A stretch of 64,000 nucleotides of DNA from assembly GCF_003573695.1 (NCBI RefSeq), contig NC_039362.1:200127215-200191214 (forward strand), in the 5' to 3' direction. The notes below the pieces were generated by a model. The model was given only the letters and a program-made list of their open reading frames with translations. It had not been told where the DNA came from and ran no database searches. Position numbers and translations under genes: made by a program. This DNA comes from Papaver somniferum (lineage: Eukaryota; Streptophyta; Magnoliopsida; Ranunculales; Papaveraceae). Of the stretch, positions 25,594 to 35,560 are shown piece after piece; position 1 is the stretch's first letter, and each line of letters begins with the position of its first letter.

Positions 25594-25757
25594 TGGTTCG
25601 GCTCAAATTATTATTTTCGTAGTTGTCGAACCCATTTTCTTTAACAAATTTTAGGTTTCTGCGCATCTGATTCGGCTTATTATGCTAGACTCGAATAAGC
25701 CGAACCCTTAATTCAACAAGTTCAGTTGATAACGAAATCGTTATATGAGACGAACAT
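25594..25757. repeat. Three hairpins 3' of PMD gene B
   Basis: GGTTCGGCT with TGTCGAACC (25594-25632), ATTCGGCTTAT with ATAAGCCGAAC (25670-25707; an 11-bp arm, near perfect), and GTTCAGTTGA with GAGACGAAC (25719-25757; degenerate). Confidence 0.8.
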
Positions 25758-25893
25758 TACATTGATTTCTGTAAAATACAACTGTTATTTTTTGTTTTGT
25801 CCAAAAAATAGATCCGTTGTGGCTTTTCTATATATAGTATTATATTCATAGCATTGGGTCTACTTAACTCATTGTTCCCTTCTATACTAATTC

Positions 25894-26103
25894 ATGGAAC
25901 CATTCACCGTAGAAGATGATAAATTGCTTGTTAGAGCTTTCATACAGACTTATCGTATTTATGGTGAACATCCTGATGTGCCTTATTCGATGATTTAGAA
26001 AAAAGTAAAAGAATTCCATTTTCGGTTAGATGGAAATCCTAAACATCGTACGCGTTCAGAATTAGCGGAAAGATTCCGGGAAATCATCATGCTTCATCAT
26101 TAG
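25894..26103 (+). pseudogene. Small SANT/Myb-like ORF with an internal stop
   Basis: ATG at 25894 opens MEPFTVEDDKLLVRAFIQTY, then TAG at 25996-25998, then the frame continues as KKVKEFHFRLDGNPKHRTRS to a TAG at 26101-26103. The charged helix followed by W/F-rich spacing resembles the SANT/trihelix-like domains found in some plant transposons. It is only 69 codons and could be an exon of a longer gene. It lies tail to tail with the transposase, 6 bp away. The family call is tentative. Confidence 0.45.
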
Positions 26104-26109
26104 ACTTTT

Positions 26110-28406
26110 TTAGAATAACGTTTTAATTCTTATGGCATCACTCATGAAATAGTCTTCCATTGCATCAAATATCATGACGAACGTGTCCAGGCACCCAAAT
26201 AGATTCCTCTTCAAACGATAGTGAGCCGACTCTACCATACTTGTAGCTTGGTTATCGAAGTGCTTGTGGTGGTTTTTAAATGCACTAACAAATTTATGTT
26301 TGTTGGTATCCAAGAATTTCTTGCGTAAATATATAATAATTTCCGGGTATTTGACGTCCCAATTCGCAATGAGTTTTGCAACACTTTCTTCATACACTTA
26401 TTCGGTGATTGACCATTGCAAAGCATCCCAATCGTTGGAGAAACATGCCCACATCATTTCATTAGCCTCATATGCTTTCTTGAATTGTTTCTTCTTCACT
26501 TCTCGTTCTCCATCCGGTAATTTAGCAATCACCTCTAGCTCTTTCAACTTGAGCGGCTGAATTATCGGTTGGCATTTCTTCCTAATATTATTCCATACAT
26601 GAAAGGTACAAAGAAAGTTTTGCGCGTTCGGAAATACCTTCCTTATAGCAAACATTGATGCCGCCTCTTGGTCGGTTACAATGACCTTTGGAAGAGCATC
26701 CTCCCGGAAGATTAACTTCACTTGTTCCAATGCCCAGACATAGATTTCTTTCAACTCATCATGCAAAAAACAAAAAGCAACGGTGAAAGGTGACTTGGTT
26801 GATGCATGACCAACAATGTTCATCAAAGGCATCTCATACTTATTGGTCTTGTAAGTGCAATCCAATATGAGAACTTGTGGGAAGCATAACGCCAACTTCA
26901 CACATTCCGGATGGGCAATAAAAAGGTGAGTCACATGGCCGAATTCATCCAATTTCTTTTGGCAAGCATAGTTCTTCTTTTGTTGCATCACCGACCTACC
27001 TTGCAAATCCTTTCTTCTCAAAGTACTTCTCGCGTTATAGATTTGTTGCAACGTAGTCTTGTTGTTCTTATCATCCGCCTTCAACTTGCTAAGAATTTTT
27101 CTGTGTGGCATAAGTGCTCGTGTCATTTTATCTACCTCCGCATATTCATGAGATTTGAGTCTTCCGGCTCTATAATGTCCATGAAGATCGTTTGGACGTG
27201 GGTGGTTATGACGGCAATCCATATCTTCATTCATTTTGAAAACTTTTTCATTTATGTTCCAATTTAAGACAATCTTGAAGGGACAATTTATCTTCCTTGT
27301 TTTAGTCTTATATTTTTTCCCGGTTTTCCCAACATACGACACACCTTTTTTCTTCTTGCTTACTTTCTTCCCACCTCTCTCACAAATCATCTCAATCCGC
27401 TCCTTTGGGCTGTGTCTACCTTTAACTAGGACGCAATTGATTTTCCAAGCATGTTCCTCAACCCATTTAACAACTTTTTCTTTAGTTTTCCACGTCTACA
27501 TATCCACAAGTACAAAAATTAAGTTTTATTAATGATTTTGCATACAACATACTTGAAAATTAATAAAAACATAAACTGCGTTACCTACCAAGTCAGTTTG
27601 GAAGTGATCTTTAGTATCTTCATGAATGACATCAACAAGCGGTGGTTGATCCTCCATAGTTTCCATTTCAGGAACAATCTACAACAATATCGCACAGGTT
27701 TTGGGTCAGGTTCGGCTCACACGCAGTACTCTATGAAAGCCGAGCTAAAGGTTCGGCTAATTCTTGTTTGACTTATAAAGCCGAACTACTTGTCAAACAT
27801 GGATTCGGCTTATTGGGCACTAAATTATAAGCCGAACCATAAGATTTGAAATTTATGAAAACAAAAATTAATGTTCGGCTGGATAGATTGTAAGCCGAAC
27901 ATTACACTGTAACTCATAATTTTTTTTGTATAAGGTTCGGCTTATATTAGCACATCATATTTAAGTCGAACCATGAAAATTATTTGGCGCGAAAATAATT
28001 GAATGACAGTTCGGCGTATATATATCTCAATCGCATAAACCGAATTGTTCTTATTTATTAAGGTTCGGCATACATCTTATCCGCCGAACTAAACTCTGTT
28101 GCGCCGAACTACTTGCAAAAATCATAACTTTTGATGAAATCAAGCTACAAAACGGAAATTAAACAACGTCTACAACCATACCTGTGTTTTATTAGCATTG
28201 GGTTCCTCATTCATGTACTCATCTTTGGGATTTGGCTCCATAAAGTCATCATCATCTTGAGCTTGAGAAAAAAGTTGAGTTTGGGTAAAATCATTTTCAT
28301 AACCCAACAAATAAGCCATGTTTGGATCTCCATCGTAATTGATATGTATTTTCTTAGCTTTACGTGATGAAGATTCACCTTCCTCACTCGAATTTGTATC
28401 ACACAT
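26110..28406 (-). pseudogene. MuDR/FAR1-type MULE transposase, one internal stop
   Basis: Exon 1 is 28182-28406 (ATG at 28406, acidic, MCDTNSSEEGESSSRKAKK). Exon 2 is 27589-27678, exon 3 27495 down to 26110. Phases agree at both junctions. Exon 3 opens with a FAR1/WRKY-GCM1-like zinc-binding region (INCPFKIVLNW ... CRHNHPRP). The DDE core follows: D in LILDCTYKTNKYE, second D in VIVTDQEAAS, then CTFHVWNNI and MVESAHYRLKR. A single TAA at 26398-26400 interrupts the frame between them. No C-terminal SWIM finger is visible, so the end may be truncated. Intron 1 (27679-28181) carries seven TTCGGC hairpins. Confidence 0.9.
27709..28110. repeat. Seven-hairpin array in intron 1 of the transposase gene
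   Basis: Arm pairs at about 27709-27746, 27750-27789, 27802-27839, 27872-27901 (GTTCGGCT with AGCCGAAC, loop 14 nt), 27934-27975, 28008-28047 and 28061-28090, plus an extra lone CGCCGAACT at 28102-28110. Loop sequences differ while the arms stay close to consensus. Confidence 0.9.
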
Positions 28407-28683
28407 CTCTCAATAATCACAAAGATCACAAAGAACAATTTTTTTTTTCCTCCTCCTCTTCTTCTTCTTTCCTCCTTCTTCTTTTTCTAAAATAACTCAC
28501 TATCTTTAAAAAAAAAATTTATTATCCTAAATTAACACTAAACTAACTACAATCATTAGCAACTAATTAATCAAATTAATACTAATTTAACACTAATCAC
28601 ATAAGTGTATTTTCGCATTTATGAAAATAGGTTGGATAAGGAATAGCCTAGAAATATTATTTTCAACCCCTTTTTGTCTTATT

Positions 28684-28726
28684 GTATATGCCCAAAAATT
28701 ATCCTGTATGCCCCAAATGATCGTTC
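28684..28726 (-). repeat. Right TIR of the 10-kb MULE
   Basis: The complement reads GAACGATCATTTGGGGCATA then CAGGATAATTTTTGGGCATA, which pairs with the left end with few mismatches. Confidence 0.8.
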
Positions 28727-30060
28727 TTGTAATACGACGTGTACAAAGCCATTAGGCCCATTACAGAATGCTAGACTGCTAGTATCGGGATATGGATAGG
28801 TACACACGCCTTAGGCCCATTTTCAAGCACACGCCCGGATTTATATCCTTGAAATTTGAAAGACTTGCCGTCATTAGAATAGAATCCTAGCTTAATTGGG
28901 GGCCACGGAATTTTGTTTGCCCCCCAAATTTTTCAGGGGTGTAAAAATCGGAAGATGAATATACTATTTTATTCTTGATTAATATTTTTTTTTCAAGTAA
29001 CGACCCTCATTAACGACCCTTCACCAACATTAACGACAGTTTAGGGTCGTCATATACATCATGATCAAAACAATAACGACTCTAAACTGTCATACACTAA
29101 CGACTATTTTTAAAGATTAACGACAGTCTATAACGACACTTCTAAAACATTAACGACTGTTTAAGTCGTCAAATGCATAACCAAAACAGTAACGACCCTT
29201 CCAAAGGGTCGTCAGGGAATTGATCATTTTTATGACGACCCAAAACTGTCGTACATTTCCGCCATTAATGAATCTTCGACAGTTTAGAGTCGTCACTTAA
29301 ACAGTCGAAAAATTAACGACTGTTTAGGGTTGTCAGTGAAATTTTTCAATATCATGACGACTTTTCATACAGATCTGGGCCAAAAAAAAAATCAGACACA
29401 AAATTGCAGACAAAAAAGTCTGGAAAAAAGAAAAGAACTAAACTTTAATTAAATCCACTAATTATTTAGAGACATTTTAGTCATTTTAAAAATATTTTTT
29501 AAGGGGTGATCCAAATTAAGATTGGGTGATTTTTTTTGTCTTCTAGTGCAAGGCCCCAATTAAAATGTTTGGCCCCCAATTAAGCTAGGAATAGAATCTC
29601 TACATTTTCATATCCTCTCACCCGAGTGAACTCAGAGAAGACCAGTTCCCCCCTAAAACCTGTAAGTTCGATTCTAAAACCCTAATTTCTGTGCTCATTC
29701 TTTGATACAGGATAATATTAATCGATGGAGGAAATTCGAAACCCCTTTCTCTGTGCTCACATGTTACATCACAAAACCCTTCCTTTCTTCGTCATATCAG
29801 GGTTTGATTTGTTTCTTCTTCTTCTTCATTTGTAAGGGAGGGTAGACATCATGTTTGGGTATACTTGGGAGGAGGATGGAGCTGAAGATTTTGATAGGAA
29901 TGGTTGATTTTTCATTGGTGATGAGAAATTTGTCTAATTTTTGTTGACATTGAAGGGGATGAATTGGTTAATGGTGATGTGTTTTGTGAGGAATTTGGGA
30001 GTTAGAGAGATGGGTTTGTTAGTAGATTTGAGATGGAGATGTACTTTCTATGAGATTTGG
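28727..30060. repeat. Duplicated segment, copy 2 (with inserted element)
   Basis: Resumes directly after the 10-kb MULE with CTTGTAATACGACGTGTACA and follows copy 1 (16734-17320) apart from the insertion at 28886-29589. Past about 30010 the two copies no longer match. Confidence 0.75.
28886..29589. mobile_element. 704-bp non-autonomous DNA element with internal GTCGT hairpins
   Basis: The termini CCTAGCTTAATTGGGGGCCA are perfectly inverted at 29570-29589. An 8-bp duplication AATAGAAT flanks it (28878-28885 and 29590-29597). Copy 1 of the surrounding duplication lacks the insert. The interior repeats ACGAC(C/A)-rich words in both orientations, for example AACGACCCTTCC with AAAGGGTCGTC near 29190-29215. 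The TSD length fits hAT, but the ends are not classical hAT ends, so the superfamily is left open. Confidence 0.85.
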
Positions 30061-31346
30061 ATTTGGGTTCATTCCAGTTTATTTAAGAATTAGGGGTTAA
30101 GAAATTTGAAGTGTTTTGTGATGAAACTGATTGAGTTTAAGGTTGGAATCGAAGAAAAAGAAAATCTGAAGAATTGAATGGGGGAAGTTTGACGGATGCG
30201 ATAAACTTATGTCCTAGTCTTGTTTCCATTTGGTTTAATTTACACGAAAATTGGTTGTGTGTTGATGCTTGTGGAAAATGTATAGGAAGATACCAATGCT
30301 TGTGGATAGAAAATGTGTTTTCCATTTGATCTTGTATACGAAATGACTAAAACAACCAGGAAAACAAAACTGAATGCTTACAGGAAATTGAAAACACAAG
30401 CCTAAACCACAACAAGATGGTGAACTCCTACACTGATTATGTATAATTGCTTGACAGGGACAAAGGCTGAGGATCCGCATTTACCTGCGGAAAATGTATA
30501 GGAAGTGCATCATAGTGATGAAGTCTGCAGCGCATGAAGTCCAAGACTCCAGCATTTCTCTGCAGGGAACTTGGAGATGCATAATCGGAGAATGACACAT
30601 ACATTAAACTTTAGGCAATTCCAGCATTGGTGGTGGTGTTTCGGGGACCTAGTTAAGTGCAGAAAGGATGATTGATTTCGTAATGTCAGGTCTCGGGGGA
30701 AACATGAGCTTAATTGTCTCAAGCAATCATAGTCAGTGTTTGGTGTTCATCTTATAATTTGAGGCTCCACCATTTTTCTACAGGAGATTCATAGACAGAT
30801 AAGTAGAATTTGAGGCAATTCCAACACTGGGGTTTCCTGTAACCTGGTTCAGTCTTGCAAGAGTTTGTCAACCAGTCTTTAGCCAGTTGAGTTCAACATG
30901 GGTGTTTCAGGGCAGCAGGTGTTACAGGCGGCTTAGTTCAATCTTACGGCTTAGTCCAACACATACAATCTGTTGCAAAATACTGTATAGTAGATTTCTG
31001 ACATCCATTGAAGTACCCCAGAGTATGTGAACTAGCTTGTATTTCATTCTCTAACAAAAATTCATTCAATAAAGCTCTACTTAAACAACTTTGTGCAGGT
31101 TGACAATCGTCGACTATTTACTGAACAAGTAAATCAATTGAAATTGAAAAATGGAAGTATCAGTTCTTTCATTTGAGCTAGAAAAGTATGAATCTCAAAA
31201 AAGTGTTGTATTTCTATCTTATATCCTAGAGGCAGAGAGAGAGTTCAACATCATATAAGGGACCAATCCATCACAGTTAGCTTGATAACCAAGAACTAGC
31301 AGTGGGAGAAATAAATGTGAAGCTAAAATAGAGTAGCGGCAGCTAG
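30061..31346. other. No recognisable gene
   Basis: Moderately AT-rich sequence with only short unsupported ORFs. It lies downstream of the 31.3-32.6 kb gene and may hold its 3' UTR. No terminal repeats were seen. Confidence 0.45.
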
Positions 31347-32618
31347 CTACTTCTGTGGTGCACCGTCCCCTTCTTTGTTACTCGAGCTTGAAGAACTGTC
31401 AGGCCTTCTATCACGATCAGCATCATCACCAGCAACTGCAGAGGACAAATCTGGAGAAGTGTTGTTAAGCCTTATATTACGATCACTGGCACCATCAGCA
31501 GCAGTATTTGTAGACTGTGCATTTGTAGAAGAGCTGTTAGGCCTTCTGTTACGATCATTGTCACCACTAGCAGTTGAAGGCTGAAAACACGATAGCCAAG
31601 ATGTCATCGTGAACCGCCCTCTTTTGACAACTGTATATCCAGATACATGTTCCCGTGTAGAAGAGTTGTCAAGCCTACTATTGCCTTTTCCAGCGCCAAC
31701 TGCTCTAGATGGATCTGCGAACAAATGACTAGTGAAAGATGCACAAGAAGGTGGCTTAGGAGACGAAGATGATGACTCGTGACTGAACCTCGACTTCCCT
31801 GGTGGAGGCTTTGGTGCACGATCCTGAACAAGAGTTGCTGACGAATCCGTATTCTCAGTGTTGCCTTTGGGACTGCTTGCATCTGTCATTGGAGGTACTG
31901 TTCTTTTATACATCTCTGTTCTTCGTCCTTCACCACTACTTGTCTTCAAAGACTTCTCACCACACTTGAAAAAGTTAGGTATACCAGGTTTGCGTTTCCT
32001 TGGGTTTGCTTCATCTGAGGTTGCAGTTCCTTTCCTGCAATCAAACAACTCAAGCCTTTAGAAGTACAAAACAAGATAGGCTTTCAAAGGGCAAATGCCC
32101 CCCCATGTATTATGCTGGATCCTTTATTGAACAAAAATAAAGACTAAAACTTCGAATATTCAATCTTTGAATCAAGTTTCAGGAACCCATTTCTTCTAAA
32201 AACCCTAAATATAACAAAAAGATTCAATCTTTGAATCAAGATTCAGAAACCCATTTCTTCCAAAACCCTAAATTTATCAAAAAGATACAATCTTTTGAAT
32301 CAAATTATTAAGAAAAACAAACCTATATCTCTAAATTTTATTGAAACCTATTCCGAATCAAGGTTCACCACCATTAATCCTCATTATTCAAAAGGGGGCA
32401 AATGCCCTCCCAAAATCAAGAATCAAGAAAATCAGTACTTACGTAGTTGGTAAAGAACTCTGCAAAGAATTCATTGTATCTAATGCACTTTGATTACTAC
32501 TCTGAACTCCAATCTCTTCATTACACTGTTTTGATTCATCACCATCAACATCCATTGGAACTTCTTCCTCCTCCTTTTCTTTCTCGTCTTCAACCATTTT
32601 AGCTTTCCCTTTATCCAT
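31347..32618 (-). CDS. Two-exon acidic/Ser-rich protein of unknown function, 287 aa
   Basis: Exon 1 is 32443-32618 (ATG at 32618) and exon 2 is 31347-32034. The donor GTAAGT and the acceptor TTGATTGCAG are consensus, and the spliced frame is open (288 codons with stop). The start is MDKGKAKMVEDEKEKEEEEV, then PMDVDGDES, so it is acidic and probably nuclear in character. Exon 2 begins with a basic patch (NPRKRKPGIPNFFKCG). The C-terminal third repeats a D-R-N/D-R-R-P-(D/N)-S-S-S unit three times and is rich in Ser, Asn and Asp. No catalytic domain, signal peptide or membrane segment is visible; most of it should be disordered. I do not recognise the family. This is the only gene in the window with intact frame and splice sites, so it may be expressed. 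Confidence 0.7.
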
Positions 32619-33440
32619 TGGTGGAAAACACAGTAAAATCACCCACGAATCAAATTTGTTTCCTGTAAATTTCTATCTGTATGTAGAAAGAATGGACAAT
32701 GATCATCCAATGAAAGATGATTCTTGAAATGAGATTGTTCGAGAGGTCTCTCTAAGATATGGGTTTTATGTATCGATCAAAAGAGATTAAGATTTTATGA
32801 AGATGAGTAGGGTTTTGGTTTATAATTCTGCCATTAACGAGTGTTTTTTTTTAAGGTTATGATCTCTCTGAAACAGAGAAAAAACAGAGCATCTTGAAAC
32901 AGGGAGAAGGGGGGGAAGAGTATAGAGTACAGAGAGGGGGGAAGTCGTCTTTATAGACAATTTTATCCTCGTCCAGGGGTAAAATTGGTATTGTACAAAT
33001 TATTTCTGTTGTGAAGATTTTTTGGTGATATAGTGATATTGGGGCTACTGTGATTTTGTTAATGTCTGATTTGTGTCGCTTGATTTTATTTCTACACTGT
33101 TTGACGGTTTAAGCTGATGTAGGGGTTTGGCAATTGCAACAGAAGTTAGCTTTGCAAGTAGGAAGAGGGAAAATGGGAACGCTACATTATTTTCACAACC
33201 AACTGAGAACATTTTGTAGGTTAAAATTTGGATAGCGGACGCACACAAACATACCAATGACCTCAATTTTATTTTCTGGTTTGATGTTATTGATAGATAA
33301 ATTTTTTTGCAGGACGGAAAAGTATTATCCATTGATAAGCAATCAAATAAGAATTTCATATAATTAATCTACAAATACAAACGAAGCTTGACTAAATTAG
33401 CTTATTTAAGTGGCGGTCCAGATTTGCCTTTGTAATCCAG
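32619..33440. other. 5' flank of the 31.3-32.6 kb gene
   Basis: It includes the probable leader, then purine-rich runs (32930-32945, GAGAGAGGGGGGAAG type). No confident TATA box or second gene. A 104-codon minus-strand ORF at 33045-33359 has no family signature. Confidence 0.4.
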
Positions 33441-33920
33441 AATGTTTTTGGGGATTTTAATAAAGTGTCACACTCCCAATATGCAGATTCTGAAAATGCC
33501 ACCGTTTTTTTCAGAGTTTATTAAATGCCATACTCTTGACTTTTTTCATCCCGTTTTTTTGAGATAACGGTTAACGGTTGTTGGTCTCTATTAGTGCATA
33601 CGTGGCATTAAATAAACCGTACAAAATTACATAGAAGCCCCTGAATCAGTTAACAGGGATTGAGTTAATCAGTTAACTGGGATTGAGTTAAACCGGCTAT
33701 AGAGTAGTGAGTTAACTCGTGACTCGGTGCACGTGAGAAAAACGTGCAAGATTTGCTAACGGTCGGAATACACGTGGGATCAATCTAAGAGAAAAAATCG
33801 ACGATCCATATTTTACCTGGATTTATAACGGTCTTATTCATCATCTTGAAGCTCTATATATACTAATGAAGATCCCAAACTCTTCATTACTCAATTTCTT
33901 CAGAAGTTCAACACATAAAA

Positions 33921-34151
33921 ATGAGCCAAAAGGTTATAAACTCTCCAGGTAGTAACAGTTGCAGTAGTAGTAGCAAGAGCAGCAGCAGCAGCAGCAAATT
34001 TAGACAGCAAACTACCCCAGATCTATGTCCAACATGTGAACAAGGAAGTCATGAGTCTAAGGTTTGTCCCTGGATGTACTCTAGATGCAATATTTATCAT
34101 CATTTACTTCAGGACCATCATTATCCTTATCATTATTCTTGTCATCATTAG
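33921..34151 (+). CDS. Ser-rich ORF with a CCHC zinc knuckle, 76 aa
   Basis: ATG at 33921 follows a leader with an AT-rich promoter-like stretch (CTATATATACTAATG near 33851). Residues about 12-30 are a Ser run. CPTCEQGSHESKVC follows, a C-x2-C-x4-H-x4-C knuckle, then another C. Such knuckles bind single-stranded nucleic acid and are common in plant transposon proteins. The C-terminus is a His/Tyr-rich stretch that may be intron read-through. It lies inside the MULE. Function is not otherwise predictable. Confidence 0.45.
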   Translation: MSQKVINSPGSNSCSSSSKSSSSSSKFRQQTTPDLCPTCEQGSHESKVCPWMYSRCNIYHHLLQDHHYPYHYSCHH

Positions 34152-34430
34152 AAACTGCAATCAACATCAAAGTGTTAGTACATGTAAAAAATAAACAAAA
34201 AATTATAAACACTACACAGTAATAGCATACCTTCTTCATTGTCTTCTTCACTACTGCTTGAATCACTGCCTTCATCTCCAACTTTGTATGTCTTGACAAT
34301 ATCTTCATAATCAATATCATTCTCTTCATCACTGTCAAAGATTGGTGGAGCATTTGGATCTTCAATGGGGTGACATTCATCTACAGTAGTGTTCTCTAGC
34401 ACCACATTGTCCTCATCATCATCACTATTG

Positions 34431-34500
34431 TCCCCTGCATCAGTCTTATCCCCTGCATCAGCCTTATCCCCTGCATCAGTGTTATCCCCTGCAGCAGTGT
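34431..34500. repeat. 18-bp coding minisatellite
   Basis: CCCCTGCATCAGTCTTAT-type units are repeated about four times, encoding A-G-D-K/N-T/A-D on the minus strand. Confidence 0.85.
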
Positions 34501-34847
34501 TGTTTACTTCATCAACCCAGTAATCATGATTAAAGTTATCAACTGGTGACATTCATCTACAATAGTGCCTTAATGAAGTCATTATCATTCCTAAATTCTG
34601 AATTCATTACACTCATTCGTAGACATATGAAGCCTTTATCATCAGGTACAGCATGCTCCCAAAACTTAAACAAGTCTTCATTTGTAATCAAATACTCAGG
34701 CAGACATGGGTCTATGGTCCAATATAAATTTGGAATTTCTGTTTCATCAATATGCAACTTAACACGCAACATCTGCTCAAATTCCTTAAGGTCAATTCTA
34801 TCTCTATCCATGTGAGGGAATAGCAAATTAAGTTTACTATTCAAAAC

Positions 34848-34960
34848 AAACACACTGATATCTCTATATGGATAATATGTATGATCACTGTAAAAAACAA
34901 AATACAATTCATCAAACACACTGATATCTCTATATGAATAATATGTATAATCACTGCAAA
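34848..34960. repeat. Tandem duplication of about 59 bp
   Basis: CACACTGATATCTCTATATG at 34848 and again at about 34917 begins two near-identical units, each followed by a (G/A)AATAATATGTAT(G/A)ATCACTG block. Confidence 0.8.
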
Positions 34961-34989
34961 TGAACAAACAAAATAAAATTCATCAAATT

Positions 34990-35560
34990 CCACATTTCAC
35001 ACAGAAAACCCTTAAAATAAAATTCATCAATTCATCAAACACACGAAATTAGGGTTTTAAAAATTCCACACTTCACACAGAAAACTCCTAAAATAAAATT
35101 CATCAATTCATCAAACACACGAAATTAGGGTTTGAAATCGTACCATATCTGCTGCTTGTCCTTCCCGTTATTCTTCTTCATCTTCAGCTCTCCAACCCTA
35201 TACTCAGACACTAAACCTAAGCAAAATCCCGCTGAAAACTGGCCCAAACCCTAATTTCTTCCACTAGAGAACAGAGCGGACATAGAGCAAGAGAAAAAAA
35301 GTACAAGAAAGAGAAACAGAAACCTAAGAGAAAACCCCTAATTCAACCCAGAAAAACGAAATTAGGGTTTGCAATCATACCATACCTGCTGCTTGTCCTT
35401 CCCCTTCTTGTTCTGAATCTCGATCTTTACTAAAATCCTTTACTCAGACACTAAACCTAAGCAAAATCCCGCTGAAAACTGACTCAAACCCTAATTTCTT
35501 CCACTAGAGAACAGAGCGGACAGAGAGAAAGAGAAAAAACTAGAAGAAAAATGAAACGAT
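34990..35560. repeat. Direct repeats inside the MULE
   Basis: TTCATCAAACACACGAAATT with AGGGTTT recurs at about 35033 and 35109. A longer unit (TACCATA-CTGCTGCTTGTCC through ACACTAAACCTAAGCAAAAT to GAACAGAGCGGACA) occurs at about 35142-35290 and again at about 35378-35525. The unit holds no gene. Confidence 0.8.

Larger units (their letters stand above)
18648..28726. mobile_element. 10-kb Mutator-like element with PMD genes
   Basis: Inverted ends of about 43 bp face each other: GAACCCTCATTTGGGGCATA on the left, the complement of TATGCCCCAAATGATCGTTC on the right. Each end holds two GGCATA(C) words about 19 bp apart. Inside lie two tandem PMD genes (plus strand), a SANT-like ORF and a MuDR/FAR1-type transposase (minus strand). 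All carry stops, so this copy is no longer autonomous. The 9-bp flanks (AACTACCAA and TTGTAATAC) do not match, so no TSD is visible. A second element with related termini and a perfect 8-bp TSD lies at 44308-45571. Confidence 0.85.
34175..34967 (-). pseudogene. Acidic MULE-encoded protein fragment
   Basis: Two minus-strand frames, 34557-34967 and 34175-34552, follow one another. The first contains MDRDRIDLKEFEQMLRVKLH and LYWTIDPCLPEYLITNEDLF, which resembles the N-terminal region ahead of the zinc finger in MuDR-type transposases. The second is very acidic with tandem A-G-D-(N/K)-(T/A)-D repeats (34431-34500), then DSDEEND and a Ser/Glu cluster. No DDE core or zinc finger follows. It probably derives from the first exons of a MULE transposase. 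Confidence 0.5.

Noticed and set aside
18639..28735. 9-bp TSD for the 10-kb MULE
   Set aside because: AACTACCAA on the left and TTGTAATAC on the right do not match. The element call rests on TIRs and gene content instead.
33045..33359. 104-codon minus-strand ORF
   Set aside because: No homology cue; it lies in the 5' flank of another gene with no promoter or splice evidence.
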